Shown here one piece after another: positions 1 to 6,578 of a stretch of DNA of 13,244 nucleotides. The stretch covers positions 1 through 13,244 of the forward strand of contig UQJF01000092.1 in the NCBI GenBank assembly GCA_900541315.1. The letters run 5' to 3'. A program made the position numbers and the translations under genes. The stretch's first letter is position 1, and each line of letters begins with the position of its first letter. The notes under the pieces are model-generated. The model was not told where the DNA came from, made no database searches, and saw only the letters and a list, made by a program, of their open reading frames with translations. Origin of the DNA: an uncultured Clostridium sp. (GTDB lineage: Bacteria > Bacillota > Clostridia > Lachnospirales > Lachnospiraceae).

Positions 1-49
1 ACGAGATGTAGCTCCGTCTCGTGGGCTCGGAGATGTGTATAAGAGACAG
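1..49 (+). other. Illumina P7/Nextera adapter remnant (not genomic)
   Basis: Bases 1-7 (ACGAGAT) match the end of the Illumina P7 oligo. Bases 8-15 (GTAGCTCC) sit where the eight-base i7 index belongs; from memory this is the reverse complement of Nextera index N718. Bases 16-30 are the Nextera read-2 stem, and bases 31-49 are the 19-base Tn5 mosaic end AGATGTGTATAAGAGACAG. Everything lies in the order of a finished library molecule, so this is untrimmed adapter at a contig end. The following flavoprotein gene is cut by the library fragment end, not by a biological junction. Confidence 0.98.
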
Positions 50-1251
50 GCACCATGAGGTCCGCCGGCACATTCTCCTGCTGCAAATAAACCTTCTACA
101 CTAGACATGGCATTTTCATCAATCCGGATACCACCGTTGACCGCGTGAGCATATACAGCTACTTCTACATTATGGTCTTTTAAAAGATCCACACCCTTCG
201 TCTTCATGTAATCTCTGGCAATAGGCCACATATGATGGATACCACAGTCATCTTTTAATGAATTTACATATTCGTCTGTCATACAGCTTAAATCAATATG
301 AACACCACCATGGTCTGTTCCTTTCCCCGAACGAATGGCTCTCTGCACTGCAATTTCCAGATACTGGGAACTGTCACTACTGGAAAATGGAAAATGTTTC
401 CGATGCTCATGCATCACATCTTCTTTGGTGAGGTCTTCTGGAAGTACATTTTCAAAAATATCATTCCCATCTTTGTCTTTGAGTGAAGGTTTCCCTTCCC
501 AGATATAACCGTTAAAAATATTCACTACCGGCCAGGAAAATCCCATTCCGATCTGCATGAACTCCATATTGGTAAGCTCTGCTCCTATCTCATATGCCAT
601 TGCATATCCATCTCCAGTAATATCAACTGGATTCATATTTCTAGCAAAAGCCTGTCCGCAGCCACCGGTTGCCATAATTACTGCCCCAGCTTCTATCTTC
701 AGCAGATTTTCTTTTCTGCATCCAATAGCACCGCAAACACATTCATTTTCCTTTACCAGACGCAGAATAGTCACATCATCCATGATCTTAATATTTTCTT
801 TTCGCAGCTCTATCTGCTTCATTAAAGCCTTAATGATCGGTTCTCCGTGTCCTTTGATCACATGAGTGCGTGGGCTATCAGAAAAACAACTCTTGAAGAT
901 ATAATAATCTTCTTCTACGTGTTCAAATTCTACCCCCCATTCTTCCAGTTTGGAAATGGTTCCCGGGGCATTTGCTGCTGTAATGGCTGCCAGTTTAGGA
1001 TCTGCCATTCCTTGGGCTGCTTTCATAATATCTTCATAATGAGACTGGGTATCACCGGGAATGCGGATATCACCAGCATTATATCCTGCCATTTCAGCAA
1101 CAGGGAATGCCGTGGCTCCTGCGATTCCCACTTTCCGTTTACTTACAAGAATAACCTGTGCGCCACAGTCTGCTGCGGCAACAGCTGCCCGCAGTCCCGC
1201 TCCGCCTCCACCAATGATCAGTACGTCTGTTTTTATTTTTAAATACTCCAT
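50..1251 (-). CDS. FAD-dependent oxidoreductase, fumarate reductase/L-aspartate oxidase flavoprotein family (C-terminus missing)
   Basis: The first 400 residues are present and the reading frame is open into the contig edge. The start ATG at 1251 follows a GGAGGT site, 19 bp after the hydratase stop. The N-terminus carries the dinucleotide-binding loop LIIGGGGAGLRAA (GxGxxG at residues 14-19). A second FAD signature, VIMATGG, lies at 191-197, and TGDG at 212-215. The C-terminal part seen has DHGGVHIDL (313-321), NGGIRIDE (372-379) and GLFAAGECAGG (387-397). These are the blocks of the SdhA/FrdA/NadB/AprA superfamily, which oxidise or reduce a C-C bond beside a carboxylate. There is no signal peptide, so the enzyme is cytosolic, unlike the exported clostridial enoate reductases of this superfamily. 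Family members are usually well over 500 residues, so a quarter or more is missing. The CoA-transferase neighbours suggest an unsaturated or saturated acid as substrate. The exact reaction is unknown. Confidence 0.88.
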
Positions 1252-1270
1252 ACGTTGTGACCTCCAGGTA

Positions 1271-2065
1271 TTATGCTTTTTTCTTTCCAAATTCTGGCTG
1301 TCTTTTATGGATAAAAGCATCTACTCCTTCTGCGCAGTCTGGTGTCTGGAATACGGTACGACTGAATTCCAGATTCGGACGAAAGTTTTCTGCTGTAGTT
1401 TTCTGCCACATTGCTCTTACACCTTTTCGGATAAGCTTAATGGCTTCAAATGGCTTTCCAGCAATTACTTTAGCCAATTCCATCGCTTTTTCTTCTGTCT
1501 TTCCTTCCGGCGCCAAATGATTTACCAGTCCACAGCCTAATGCTTCTTGTGCATCCATAATATGTCCTGTATACAGTAATTCATAGGCTTTTGCAACACC
1601 TACATATCTTGCCAGACGGAACAGACCACCACTTCCAGGAAACACGCCCAGGTTAATCTCCGGCAAACCAATGTGTCCTGTCTCACTCATAATACGGATA
1701 TCTGCCGCCATAGCAATCTCGCAACCGCCCCCCAGTGTATTCCCTTCCAAAGCTGCGATCACTGGCTTATCTAACAGTTCAATTGCATCAATAGCCAAAT
1801 TTTCATTCATCAGCTTCTTTCCGATCACATCATCCCATACTTTTGGAAATTCTTTAATATCTGCGCCTACACAGAAAGCTTTCTGACCAGAACCTCTGAG
1901 AACGATTACTCTTACATCTTCATCCTCTTCCAATTTGTGAAAAGTGTCTCGCATTTCAGCACTTACTTCCAGTGTAAGAATATTTAATGGCGGATTATTT
2001 AATGTAACCAGCGCAACATTGTCTTTTACTTCTACTAATAATAATTTATTCTGATATGCTTCCAT
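1271..2065 (-). CDS. Enoyl-CoA hydratase/isomerase (crotonase family)
   Basis: The product has 264 residues, the normal size for a crotonase. The start at 2065 is chosen because an AAAGGG site lies 7 bases upstream and the family N-terminus (KLLLVEVKDNVALVTLNNP) begins just after it. An in-frame ATG at 2104 that overlaps the upstream stop (TAATG) would add 13 residues and cannot be excluded. The oxyanion-hole segments are visible (FCVGADIKEF and GNTLGGGCE). Both catalytic glutamates of true hydratases are kept: E116 in GGGCE and E136 in GLPEINLG. The C-terminus EGVDAFIHKRQPEF is typical. It should hydrate or dehydrate a 2-enoyl-CoA in the cytosol. A crotonase beside a CaiB-type CoA-transferase recalls CaiB/CaiD of carnitine metabolism, but the substrate is not determined. 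It lies in the operon with the class III CoA-transferase upstream and the flavoprotein downstream. Confidence 0.93.
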   Translation of the reverse strand: MEAYQNKLLLVEVKDNVALVTLNNPPLNILTLEVSAEMRDTFHKLEEDEDVRVIVLRGSGQKAFCVGADIKEFPKVWDDVIGKKLMNENLAIDAIELLDKPVIAALEGNTLGGGCEIAMAADIRIMSETGHIGLPEINLGVFPGSGGLFRLARYVGVAKAYELLYTGHIMDAQEALGCGLVNHLAPEGKTEEKAMELAKVIAGKPFEAIKLIRKGVRAMWQKTTAENFRPNLEFSRTVFQTPDCAEGVDAFIHKRQPEFGKKKA

Positions 2066-2103
2066 AAAATAGCCCTTTCTAGATTTTTCCAATTCAATTT
2101 TCA

Positions 2104-3288
2104 TTATTCCCAGTTAACAATTCCGTTTTCCTTGTATTTTTTGATGGTTTCTTCTGAATATCCCAGTTTTTTAAGAATCTCCTGGGTGCTTTCTCCTAAT
2201 TTAGGAGGAAGTTTGCGTATCTCAATGTTCTTTCCATCGTATTTATTTGCATGTCCTACTACCCGTACATCTCCTGCTACCGGATGATGCATGGTGAGAA
2301 TATTGTTATTGTATTTTACCTGAGGATCTTCTAACATAGTATCGTAGTCATTAACCGGTGCATACCAGATTCCATGTTCATCAAAGATTTTCATCCACTC
2401 TGCTGTAGTTTTTTTCTTCATTTCCTGGCAAACGATCTGGTCAAACTCAATGCGCTTAAACATCTGATCTTCTTCGGTATAACCATCCATACAACCTGGT
2501 GTAAACATGACCTGCAGTTTATCTACAGAAGTTGCTCCCAGTGTCAGGCAACCATCTTTTGTCTGGTAAACACCATATGGTGACTGATGCAGGCGGGTAC
2601 TTAAACCAGTCGAAGGACGTTCTGTAAACTGGCCTCCATTCATGTAGTATCCCAATGCTTCCTGCTGAAGATCCAATGCTGAACCTAAAAGACTTGCTTC
2701 TACTTTATGACCTTTTCCCGTTCTTTCCCTGTCTAAGATAGAAGCTGTAATACCTAATGCTGCCAAAACAGCTCCATGTTGATCAACAATCGGTGTTCCC
2801 ACTGGAGATGGAATATCCGGATTGGAACCAGTCAATGAAACCAGACCGCTCATACTCTGGATCAGCAAGTCCTGCCCTGGCTTCTTGGCATCTACATAAG
2901 GACCAGAAGAACCATATCCGGAACAGGAACAATAGATCAATTTCGGATTAACCTTCCTTAAATCCTCATATCCAAGCCCCAGCTTTTCCATAACACCAGC
3001 ACGAAAGTTTTCAATCACTACGTCATATTCTTTTACCAGTTCATAAATAATTTTTTTCCCTTCAGGACTTTTTAAATTAATGGAAATAGCCGTCTGGTTT
3101 CGATTTCCTAAAAGAAAAAACATGCTCACTCCACCGGGATAGGTATTACAACCAGACCAGGAACGTTCAAATGCTCCCTTTGGTGCTTCTACTTTTACTA
3201 CTTCTGCTCCCAAATCTGCCAGAACCTGTGCTGCTGACGGTCCTTGCATATAATGTGTAAAACTTAATACTTTTGTCCCTTCTAACAT
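2104..3288 (-). CDS. Class III CoA-transferase, CaiB/BaiF family
   Basis: The product has 394 residues, close to CaiB. The ATG at 3288 is preferred because an AGGAGG site lies a few bases upstream; a longer GTG-started frame from 3309 would swallow that site. The N-terminus MLEGTKVLSFTHYMQGPSA, then LADLGAEVVKVEAP, is the Rossmann-like CoA-binding start of the family. SLTGSNPDIPSPVGTPIVD follows, with the catalytic aspartate at residue 169, the number used for this residue in CaiB and formyl-CoA transferase. RERTGKGHKVEASLL is the next family block. Class III enzymes move CoA between acyl-CoA and a free acid through mixed-anhydride and thioester intermediates on this aspartate. It is the first gene of the operon running from the operator-flanked promoter at 3380-3408, followed directly by the hydratase. 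The donor and acceptor acids are unknown. Confidence 0.93.
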   Translation of the reverse strand: MLEGTKVLSFTHYMQGPSAAQVLADLGAEVVKVEAPKGAFERSWSGCNTYPGGVSMFFLLGNRNQTAISINLKSPEGKKIIYELVKEYDVVIENFRAGVMEKLGLGYEDLRKVNPKLIYCSCSGYGSSGPYVDAKKPGQDLLIQSMSGLVSLTGSNPDIPSPVGTPIVDQHGAVLAALGITASILDRERTGKGHKVEASLLGSALDLQQEALGYYMNGGQFTERPSTGLSTRLHQSPYGVYQTKDGCLTLGATSVDKLQVMFTPGCMDGYTEEDQMFKRIEFDQIVCQEMKKKTTAEWMKIFDEHGIWYAPVNDYDTMLEDPQVKYNNNILTMHHPVAGDVRVVGHANKYDGKNIEIRKLPPKLGESTQEILKKLGYSEETIKKYKENGIVNWE

Positions 3289-3348
3289 GACTCCTCCTGT
3301 TTTATACACATCTAATAATTTAATATTGCTTTTAATGAATTATTCTAT

Positions 3349-3364
3349 TATGTAAACGTTTATA
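3349..3364 (+). promoter_or_regulatory. LacI-family operator downstream of the start site
   Basis: TATGTAAACGTTTATA on the plus strand is an exact 16-base inverted copy of the site at 3382-3397. The centres lie about 33 bases apart (about 31 if only the symmetric core is used), near three helical turns. It would fall at about +9 to +24 of the transcript. The spacing permits cooperative binding of two dimers on one face of the helix. Confidence 0.78.
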
Positions 3365-3379
3365 TCTTATCTGTTTCAA

Positions 3380-3408
3380 ATTATAAACGTTTACATATTG
3401 TTTTTCAA
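3380..3408 (-). promoter_or_regulatory. Sigma-70 promoter of the CoA-transferase III operon
   Basis: On the minus strand there is a -35 TTGAAA (3403-3408), a 17-base spacer and a perfect -10 TATAAT (3380-3385). Transcription should start near 3373. One operator lies across the spacer and -10, and a second lies just downstream of the start, so the layout is that of a repressed promoter. Confidence 0.85.
3382..3397 (-). promoter_or_regulatory. LacI-family operator overlapping the -10 box
   Basis: TATGTAAACGTTTATA on the minus strand has the palindromic core TAAACGTTTA with the central CG typical of LacI-family operators. It covers part of the spacer and half of the -10, so binding would block RNA polymerase. 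It is an exact inverted copy of the site at 3349-3364. It differs by one position from my memory of the CcpA cre consensus, so catabolite repression is an alternative reading. Confidence 0.8.
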
Positions 3409-3524
3409 GATGTCATTTCTTACAATTTACAGCTTAATCCTTTGTGCATTTTTACTATATACCTTTTTCGAAAAACCATGTTCCTCAGAGCATTGATTTC
3501 TTTTGTTATACTACTGGATCTTCT

Positions 3525-5066
3525 TTAAGCAAATGGATATGGTATATCCTCATAAAAATGGCTATCCATTTCCTTAAGAGATTCTGATATCTCTGGTACA
3601 AATTCCATATGTGCCAGAATATCACGTTCCAGATTCACTCCCGGTGCAATCTCTGTAAGTACCACTTTTCCATTTTTCAGTTTGAAAACAGCACGTTCTG
3701 TTACAAATAAGACCTGCTGCCCTTTTTTTGATGCAACTTCTCCACTGAAGCTGATCTGTTCCACCTGTTTTTTGATCTTTTTAAACTTTCCTTCCTGCAA
3801 AATAGTCAATTTTCCGTCATCGCATTTTTCCCGCAGACCAGAAGCAGTAAAGGTTCCTGTAAAAATTACTTTTTTTGCTCCCTGAGATATATTGATAAAT
3901 CCACCAATGCCATTGATACGTCCACCAAAACAGCTCACATTTACATTTCCTTTTTCATCAAATTCTGCAAAAGAAAGAACTGCCGTATCCAGACCACCTC
4001 CATCATACCAGTCAAACTGGTTGGTCTCGCATAAAATAGCACCAGGATTAAAGGCAATGCCAAAATCGGTTCCTGTTGCCGGAACGCCGTCAATAATGCC
4101 TTGTTCCAAAGAAAGGACCACTCGGTCTTCCTGACCACTTTCATACAGAACATTTCCAACTCCTGCCGGCACACCAAATCCCAAATTTACAATATCTCCC
4201 TTTTTCAGTTCTGCTGCTGCACGCTTTGCCATTACTTTCCTGTTATCTTGAAGCACCACCTGACATGCTTCTCTTTCTCCTACTGCATTTCCAGACATAA
4301 AGGGATTTTCCTCTGTTTTCATAGACATTCTCTGATTTGGATCCACAATAATACCGTCAATAAGAACTGCAGGAACTATCACATTATAAGGACGGATTGT
4401 ATCGGAAGGGAGTATCTTTTTTACCTGACAAAGCACTACTCCCCCATTATTTTTTACAGCCTGTGCTTCTGAAAGTGCCTCTGTAATCAAGCCTTCTTCT
4501 GTAAAGACTACATTTCCTTTTTCGTCCGCCGCTGAAGCCCGAAAAATAGCCACATCTGGCTTAAGACTTTTGTAGTGGATATACTCTTCCCCATCAATCT
4601 GTATGATCTCCGCCAGTATATCTTTTGCGCATTTATTTAATCTTCCCCCTTCAATGCGTGGATCAACAAAAGTGCCAATGCCTATTTTTGTAAAAAGTCC
4701 CGGACGTTTTGCCGCTGCTTCCCGGACCAGCTGGGTCATCACTCCTTGAGGCAGAACATAAGCTTCCACTTTTTCTTCTGTTGCCAGCTGCTGCATATGG
4801 ACGGACCAAGTCCAGTGACTGCCAATCACTTTTTTTACCATTCCCTCATGGGCAAAGCGGTCTGCGCCTCCTCCCATTTTATTACCAATTCCTGCACTGT
4901 GATAAAAGATCAGATCAGCAGGATGTCCCGTCTCCAGGAAATGATCTTCTATATTTTTTAACAGACAATCCGGATCATTGATTCCGCCTCCGCCTCCTGA
5001 AAGCCAGACAGAAGCTCCGTCTTTTATCATTGTTGCCGCTTGCTGTCCTGATATAAACTTTCCCAT
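3525..5066 (-). CDS. Class I CoA-transferase (acetate/propionate CoA-transferase, YdiF/Pct type)
   Basis: The product has 513 residues, a natural fusion of the alpha and beta halves as in propionate CoA-transferase and YdiF. The ATG at 5066 has GGAGG nine bases upstream. A GTG-started extension from 5087 would run over that site and is rejected. The alpha half begins MGKFISGQQAATMIKDGASV followed by a glycine-rich loop. The beta half contains NLGFGVPAGV and LSLEQGIIDGVPATG, in which E321 matches the catalytic glutamate that forms the glutamyl-CoA thioester (Glu324 in C. propionicum Pct). The segment FGGRINGIGGFINIS is also typical. The enzyme exchanges CoA between short-chain acyl-CoA and an acid by a ping-pong mechanism. 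It sits 26 bases after the lacI stop and is probably cotranscribed with it. A second CoA-transferase of an unrelated fold lies in the next unit, so the two probably act on different acids or at different steps. Confidence 0.93.
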   Translation of the reverse strand: MGKFISGQQAATMIKDGASVWLSGGGGGINDPDCLLKNIEDHFLETGHPADLIFYHSAGIGNKMGGGADRFAHEGMVKKVIGSHWTWSVHMQQLATEEKVEAYVLPQGVMTQLVREAAAKRPGLFTKIGIGTFVDPRIEGGRLNKCAKDILAEIIQIDGEEYIHYKSLKPDVAIFRASAADEKGNVVFTEEGLITEALSEAQAVKNNGGVVLCQVKKILPSDTIRPYNVIVPAVLIDGIIVDPNQRMSMKTEENPFMSGNAVGEREACQVVLQDNRKVMAKRAAAELKKGDIVNLGFGVPAGVGNVLYESGQEDRVVLSLEQGIIDGVPATGTDFGIAFNPGAILCETNQFDWYDGGGLDTAVLSFAEFDEKGNVNVSCFGGRINGIGGFINISQGAKKVIFTGTFTASGLREKCDDGKLTILQEGKFKKIKKQVEQISFSGEVASKKGQQVLFVTERAVFKLKNGKVVLTEIAPGVNLERDILAHMEFVPEISESLKEMDSHFYEDIPYPFA

Positions 5067-5092
5067 GTCTTCTAACCTCCACAACACTATGT

Positions 5093-6088
5093 TTATTTCT
5101 TTGATACAGACTCTCTGTATACCATTTTTCCTTCCAAAATTGAAGTTTTTGGCATTTTTCCGGTGTTAATACACTCATCAATGGCTTTCACTGCAAGCTG
5201 TGCCAATTCTTTTGCCGGCGTCTCATAAGTAGTAAGATGAGGGGCTATTACATCGGACATAATAGAATTATCGAAACCTACAATTGAAAGATCTTCTGGT
5301 ATATTCAACTTTAGGTCATAAGCTACTTTATATACTCCATAAGCTAGCATATCGTCACTGGCGAAAAAAGCTCCCGGTCTGTTTTCCTGCTTTAACATGT
5401 CTTCTATGATCTGATAAGAATCTTCAGAGTCCTCTACATTAAACAAGATTTTTTCTTCATTTACATTCAGTCCGTAGCGCTTTAAAGCATCCTGCATCCC
5501 CTCATATCGATCCCGATAAATCATATTATCAAAACTACGAAACAAACCGCCAATATTTTTATGCCCCATATCAATAAGATAACTGACTGCTTCATCTGCC
5601 GCTTCCCTATTTTTGATTCTAAGACAATGCTCTAGATCATCTTCGTAGGTTCTGTTCAAATATACATACGGAATCCCATATGTTTTTAAACGCTTAATAT
5701 GTTCATTTTCATCTGAACAGGTTGTAACGATTACCCCGCTTACGTTCTGACTGTATAGACGCTCCAGAAATTCTTTTTCTTTTTCTACTTTGTAATCTGT
5801 GCTACAAAGCAACATCATATATCCCTTTTCACTAGCATAATTTTGCACATATCTTGCCAGCTTAGGATAATACACATTTCTAATACTCGGAACTACCAGC
5901 GCCAGCAAATTTGTCTGACCCGTTTTTAAACTTACCGCTGTTTTATTAGGGGCATATCCCAGTTCTTCTACTACTTCCATGATGCGTTCTCTTGTTTCCT
6001 GCTTAATATACCCCTTTCCGGCGATTGCCCTGGAAACAGTACATACTGAAACTCCGGCTTTCTTTGCTACATCTTTGATTGTTGCCAT
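5093..6088 (-). CDS. LacI/PurR-family transcriptional regulator
   Basis: The product has 331 residues, the standard length. TIKDVAKKAGVSVCTVSRAI (residues 3-22) is the LacI helix-turn-helix, and YAPNKTAVSLKTGQTN covers the hinge-helix region. The rest is a periplasmic-binding-protein-like sensor domain: LLALVVPSIRNVYYPKL at its start, then GVIVTT, PYVYLNRTYE, AFFASDDMLAYGVYK and EDLSIVGFDNS. The start has GAAAGGTG 4 bases upstream. The gene lies upstream of the class I CoA-transferase in one unit. A near-copy of the two operators at the downstream unit lies at its own promoter, which supports autoregulation and control of both units. LacI proteins mostly sense sugars or nucleobases, so an acid or CoA-transferase regulon is a less usual job. 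The effector is unknown. Confidence 0.95.
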   Translation of the reverse strand: MATIKDVAKKAGVSVCTVSRAIAGKGYIKQETRERIMEVVEELGYAPNKTAVSLKTGQTNLLALVVPSIRNVYYPKLARYVQNYASEKGYMMLLCSTDYKVEKEKEFLERLYSQNVSGVIVTTCSDENEHIKRLKTYGIPYVYLNRTYEDDLEHCLRIKNREAADEAVSYLIDMGHKNIGGLFRSFDNMIYRDRYEGMQDALKRYGLNVNEEKILFNVEDSEDSYQIIEDMLKQENRPGAFFASDDMLAYGVYKVAYDLKLNIPEDLSIVGFDNSIMSDVIAPHLTTYETPAKELAQLAVKAIDECINTGKMPKTSILEGKMVYRESVSKK

Positions 6089-6176
6089 ATGTCACCTTTC
6101 TACTATAACTGCTTGTATCAAATAAATATTATGTTCTTGTTACACAAATATACGATTTTTCTTATTTGATTTAACG

Positions 6177-6192
6177 TATGTAAACGATTATA
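6177..6192 (+). promoter_or_regulatory. LacI-family operator at the lacI promoter
   Basis: TATGTAAACGATTATA differs by one base from the two operators at 3349-3364 and 3382-3397. It touches the end of the -10 and covers the expected start of transcription of the lacI unit. This is the basis for inferring autoregulation. Confidence 0.75.
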
Positions 6193-6196
6193 TTAT
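6181..6196 (+). repeat. Direct repeat copy 1 flanking the rpn unit
   Basis: TAAACGATTATATTAT matches 7497-7512 in 15 of 16 positions in the same orientation. The two copies bracket the rpn promoter, gene and terminator. This copy overlaps the lacI operator, so the likeness may reflect operator sequence and not insertion. Confidence 0.4.
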
Positions 6197-6220
6197 GCTA
6201 GATTTTGCTAAAAACGTCAA
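6192..6220 (-). promoter_or_regulatory. Sigma-70 promoter of the lacI unit
   Basis: On the minus strand there is a -35 TTGACG (6215-6220), a 17-base spacer and a -10 CATAAT (6192-6197). Transcription should start near 6185, giving a leader of about 95 bases. The operator at 6177-6192 overlaps the start region. Confidence 0.75.
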
Positions 6221-6230
6221 TAGCTTTTAT

Positions 6231-6287
6231 AAAAAAGGCAGTAATACAACTCGTTATATCTTTAAACGATGTCGCTTTCCTGCCTTT
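6231..6287 (-). terminator. Putative intrinsic terminator of the rpn unit
   Basis: On the minus strand AAAGGCAG (6280-6287) pairs with CTGCCTTT (6234-6241), and the pairing runs into a tract of six T (6231-6236). The loop is long, 38 bases with some internal pairing, so termination may be weak. It lies 37 bases after the rpn stop. Confidence 0.5.
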
Positions 6288-6323
6288 CTATCTTAAACCC
6301 ATATCCTATTTTTAACTATCTTT

Positions 6324-6578
6324 TCATTCTCCCAACAGCATCCTTACCACTTCTATGCTTTCTCCTGTTGCTTCTACAATCTCTTTTACTGTTTTTCCCT
6401 GACGGCTCAACTGCAAAATATGGGCGGAGATTTCAATGCCTGTCTGGCGACCTTCTGCACGACCTTCTGCACGACCTTCTGCGCGGCCTTCCTGGCGGCC
6501 TTCCTCCAATCCCATCTGTTTCCACTGCTCCCTGAATTGTCTCTGTACTTTTTCCGCATCGTACTCATAAATACTCAT
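6324..6578 (-). CDS. Internal in-frame C-terminal product of rpn (RpnS-type antitoxin candidate)
   Basis: This is an 84-residue protein made from codon 234 of the rpn gene, in the same frame and with the same TGA stop. GGAGGT (6586-6591) lies 7 bases before the ATG, a better ribosome site than that of the full-length gene. The product begins MSIYEYDAEKVQRQF, carries the five EGR-x repeats (residues 26-45) on a charged helix, and ends VRMLLGE. It lacks the nuclease residues. In E. coli such separately translated C-terminal domains (RpnS) bind and silence the full-length toxin, and the repeat helix forms the dimer interface. The SD and start are seen directly; the antitoxin role is inferred from the family. 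Confidence 0.72.
   Translation of the reverse strand: MSIYEYDAEKVQRQFREQWKQMGLEEGRQEGRAEGRAEGRAEGRQTGIEISAHILQLSRQGKTVKEIVEATGESIEVVRMLLGE

Noticed and set aside
31..49. Tn5 mosaic end as a real transposon end
   Set aside because: It is flanked by the P7 end, index and Nextera stem in library order, so it is adapter.
557..1540. Plus-strand open frames opposite the flavoprotein and hydratase
   Set aside because: They lack ribosome sites and family motifs and lie antisense to well-supported genes. The same holds for other antisense frames in the window.
3464..3475. TTTTTCGAAAAA as a terminator after the class I CoA-transferase
   Set aside because: It is a symmetrical A/T palindrome with almost no GC, so it would make a very weak hairpin, and no T tract stands apart from the stem.
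6444..6503. Short repeats as a CRISPR array
   Set aside because: The units are 12 bases with no spacers and encode EGR-x in the rpn frame.
6438..6515. Codon 255 ATG of rpn as the start of the short product
   Set aside because: The nearest SD-like bases are poor and about 12 bases away; codon 234 has GGAGGT at 7 bases.
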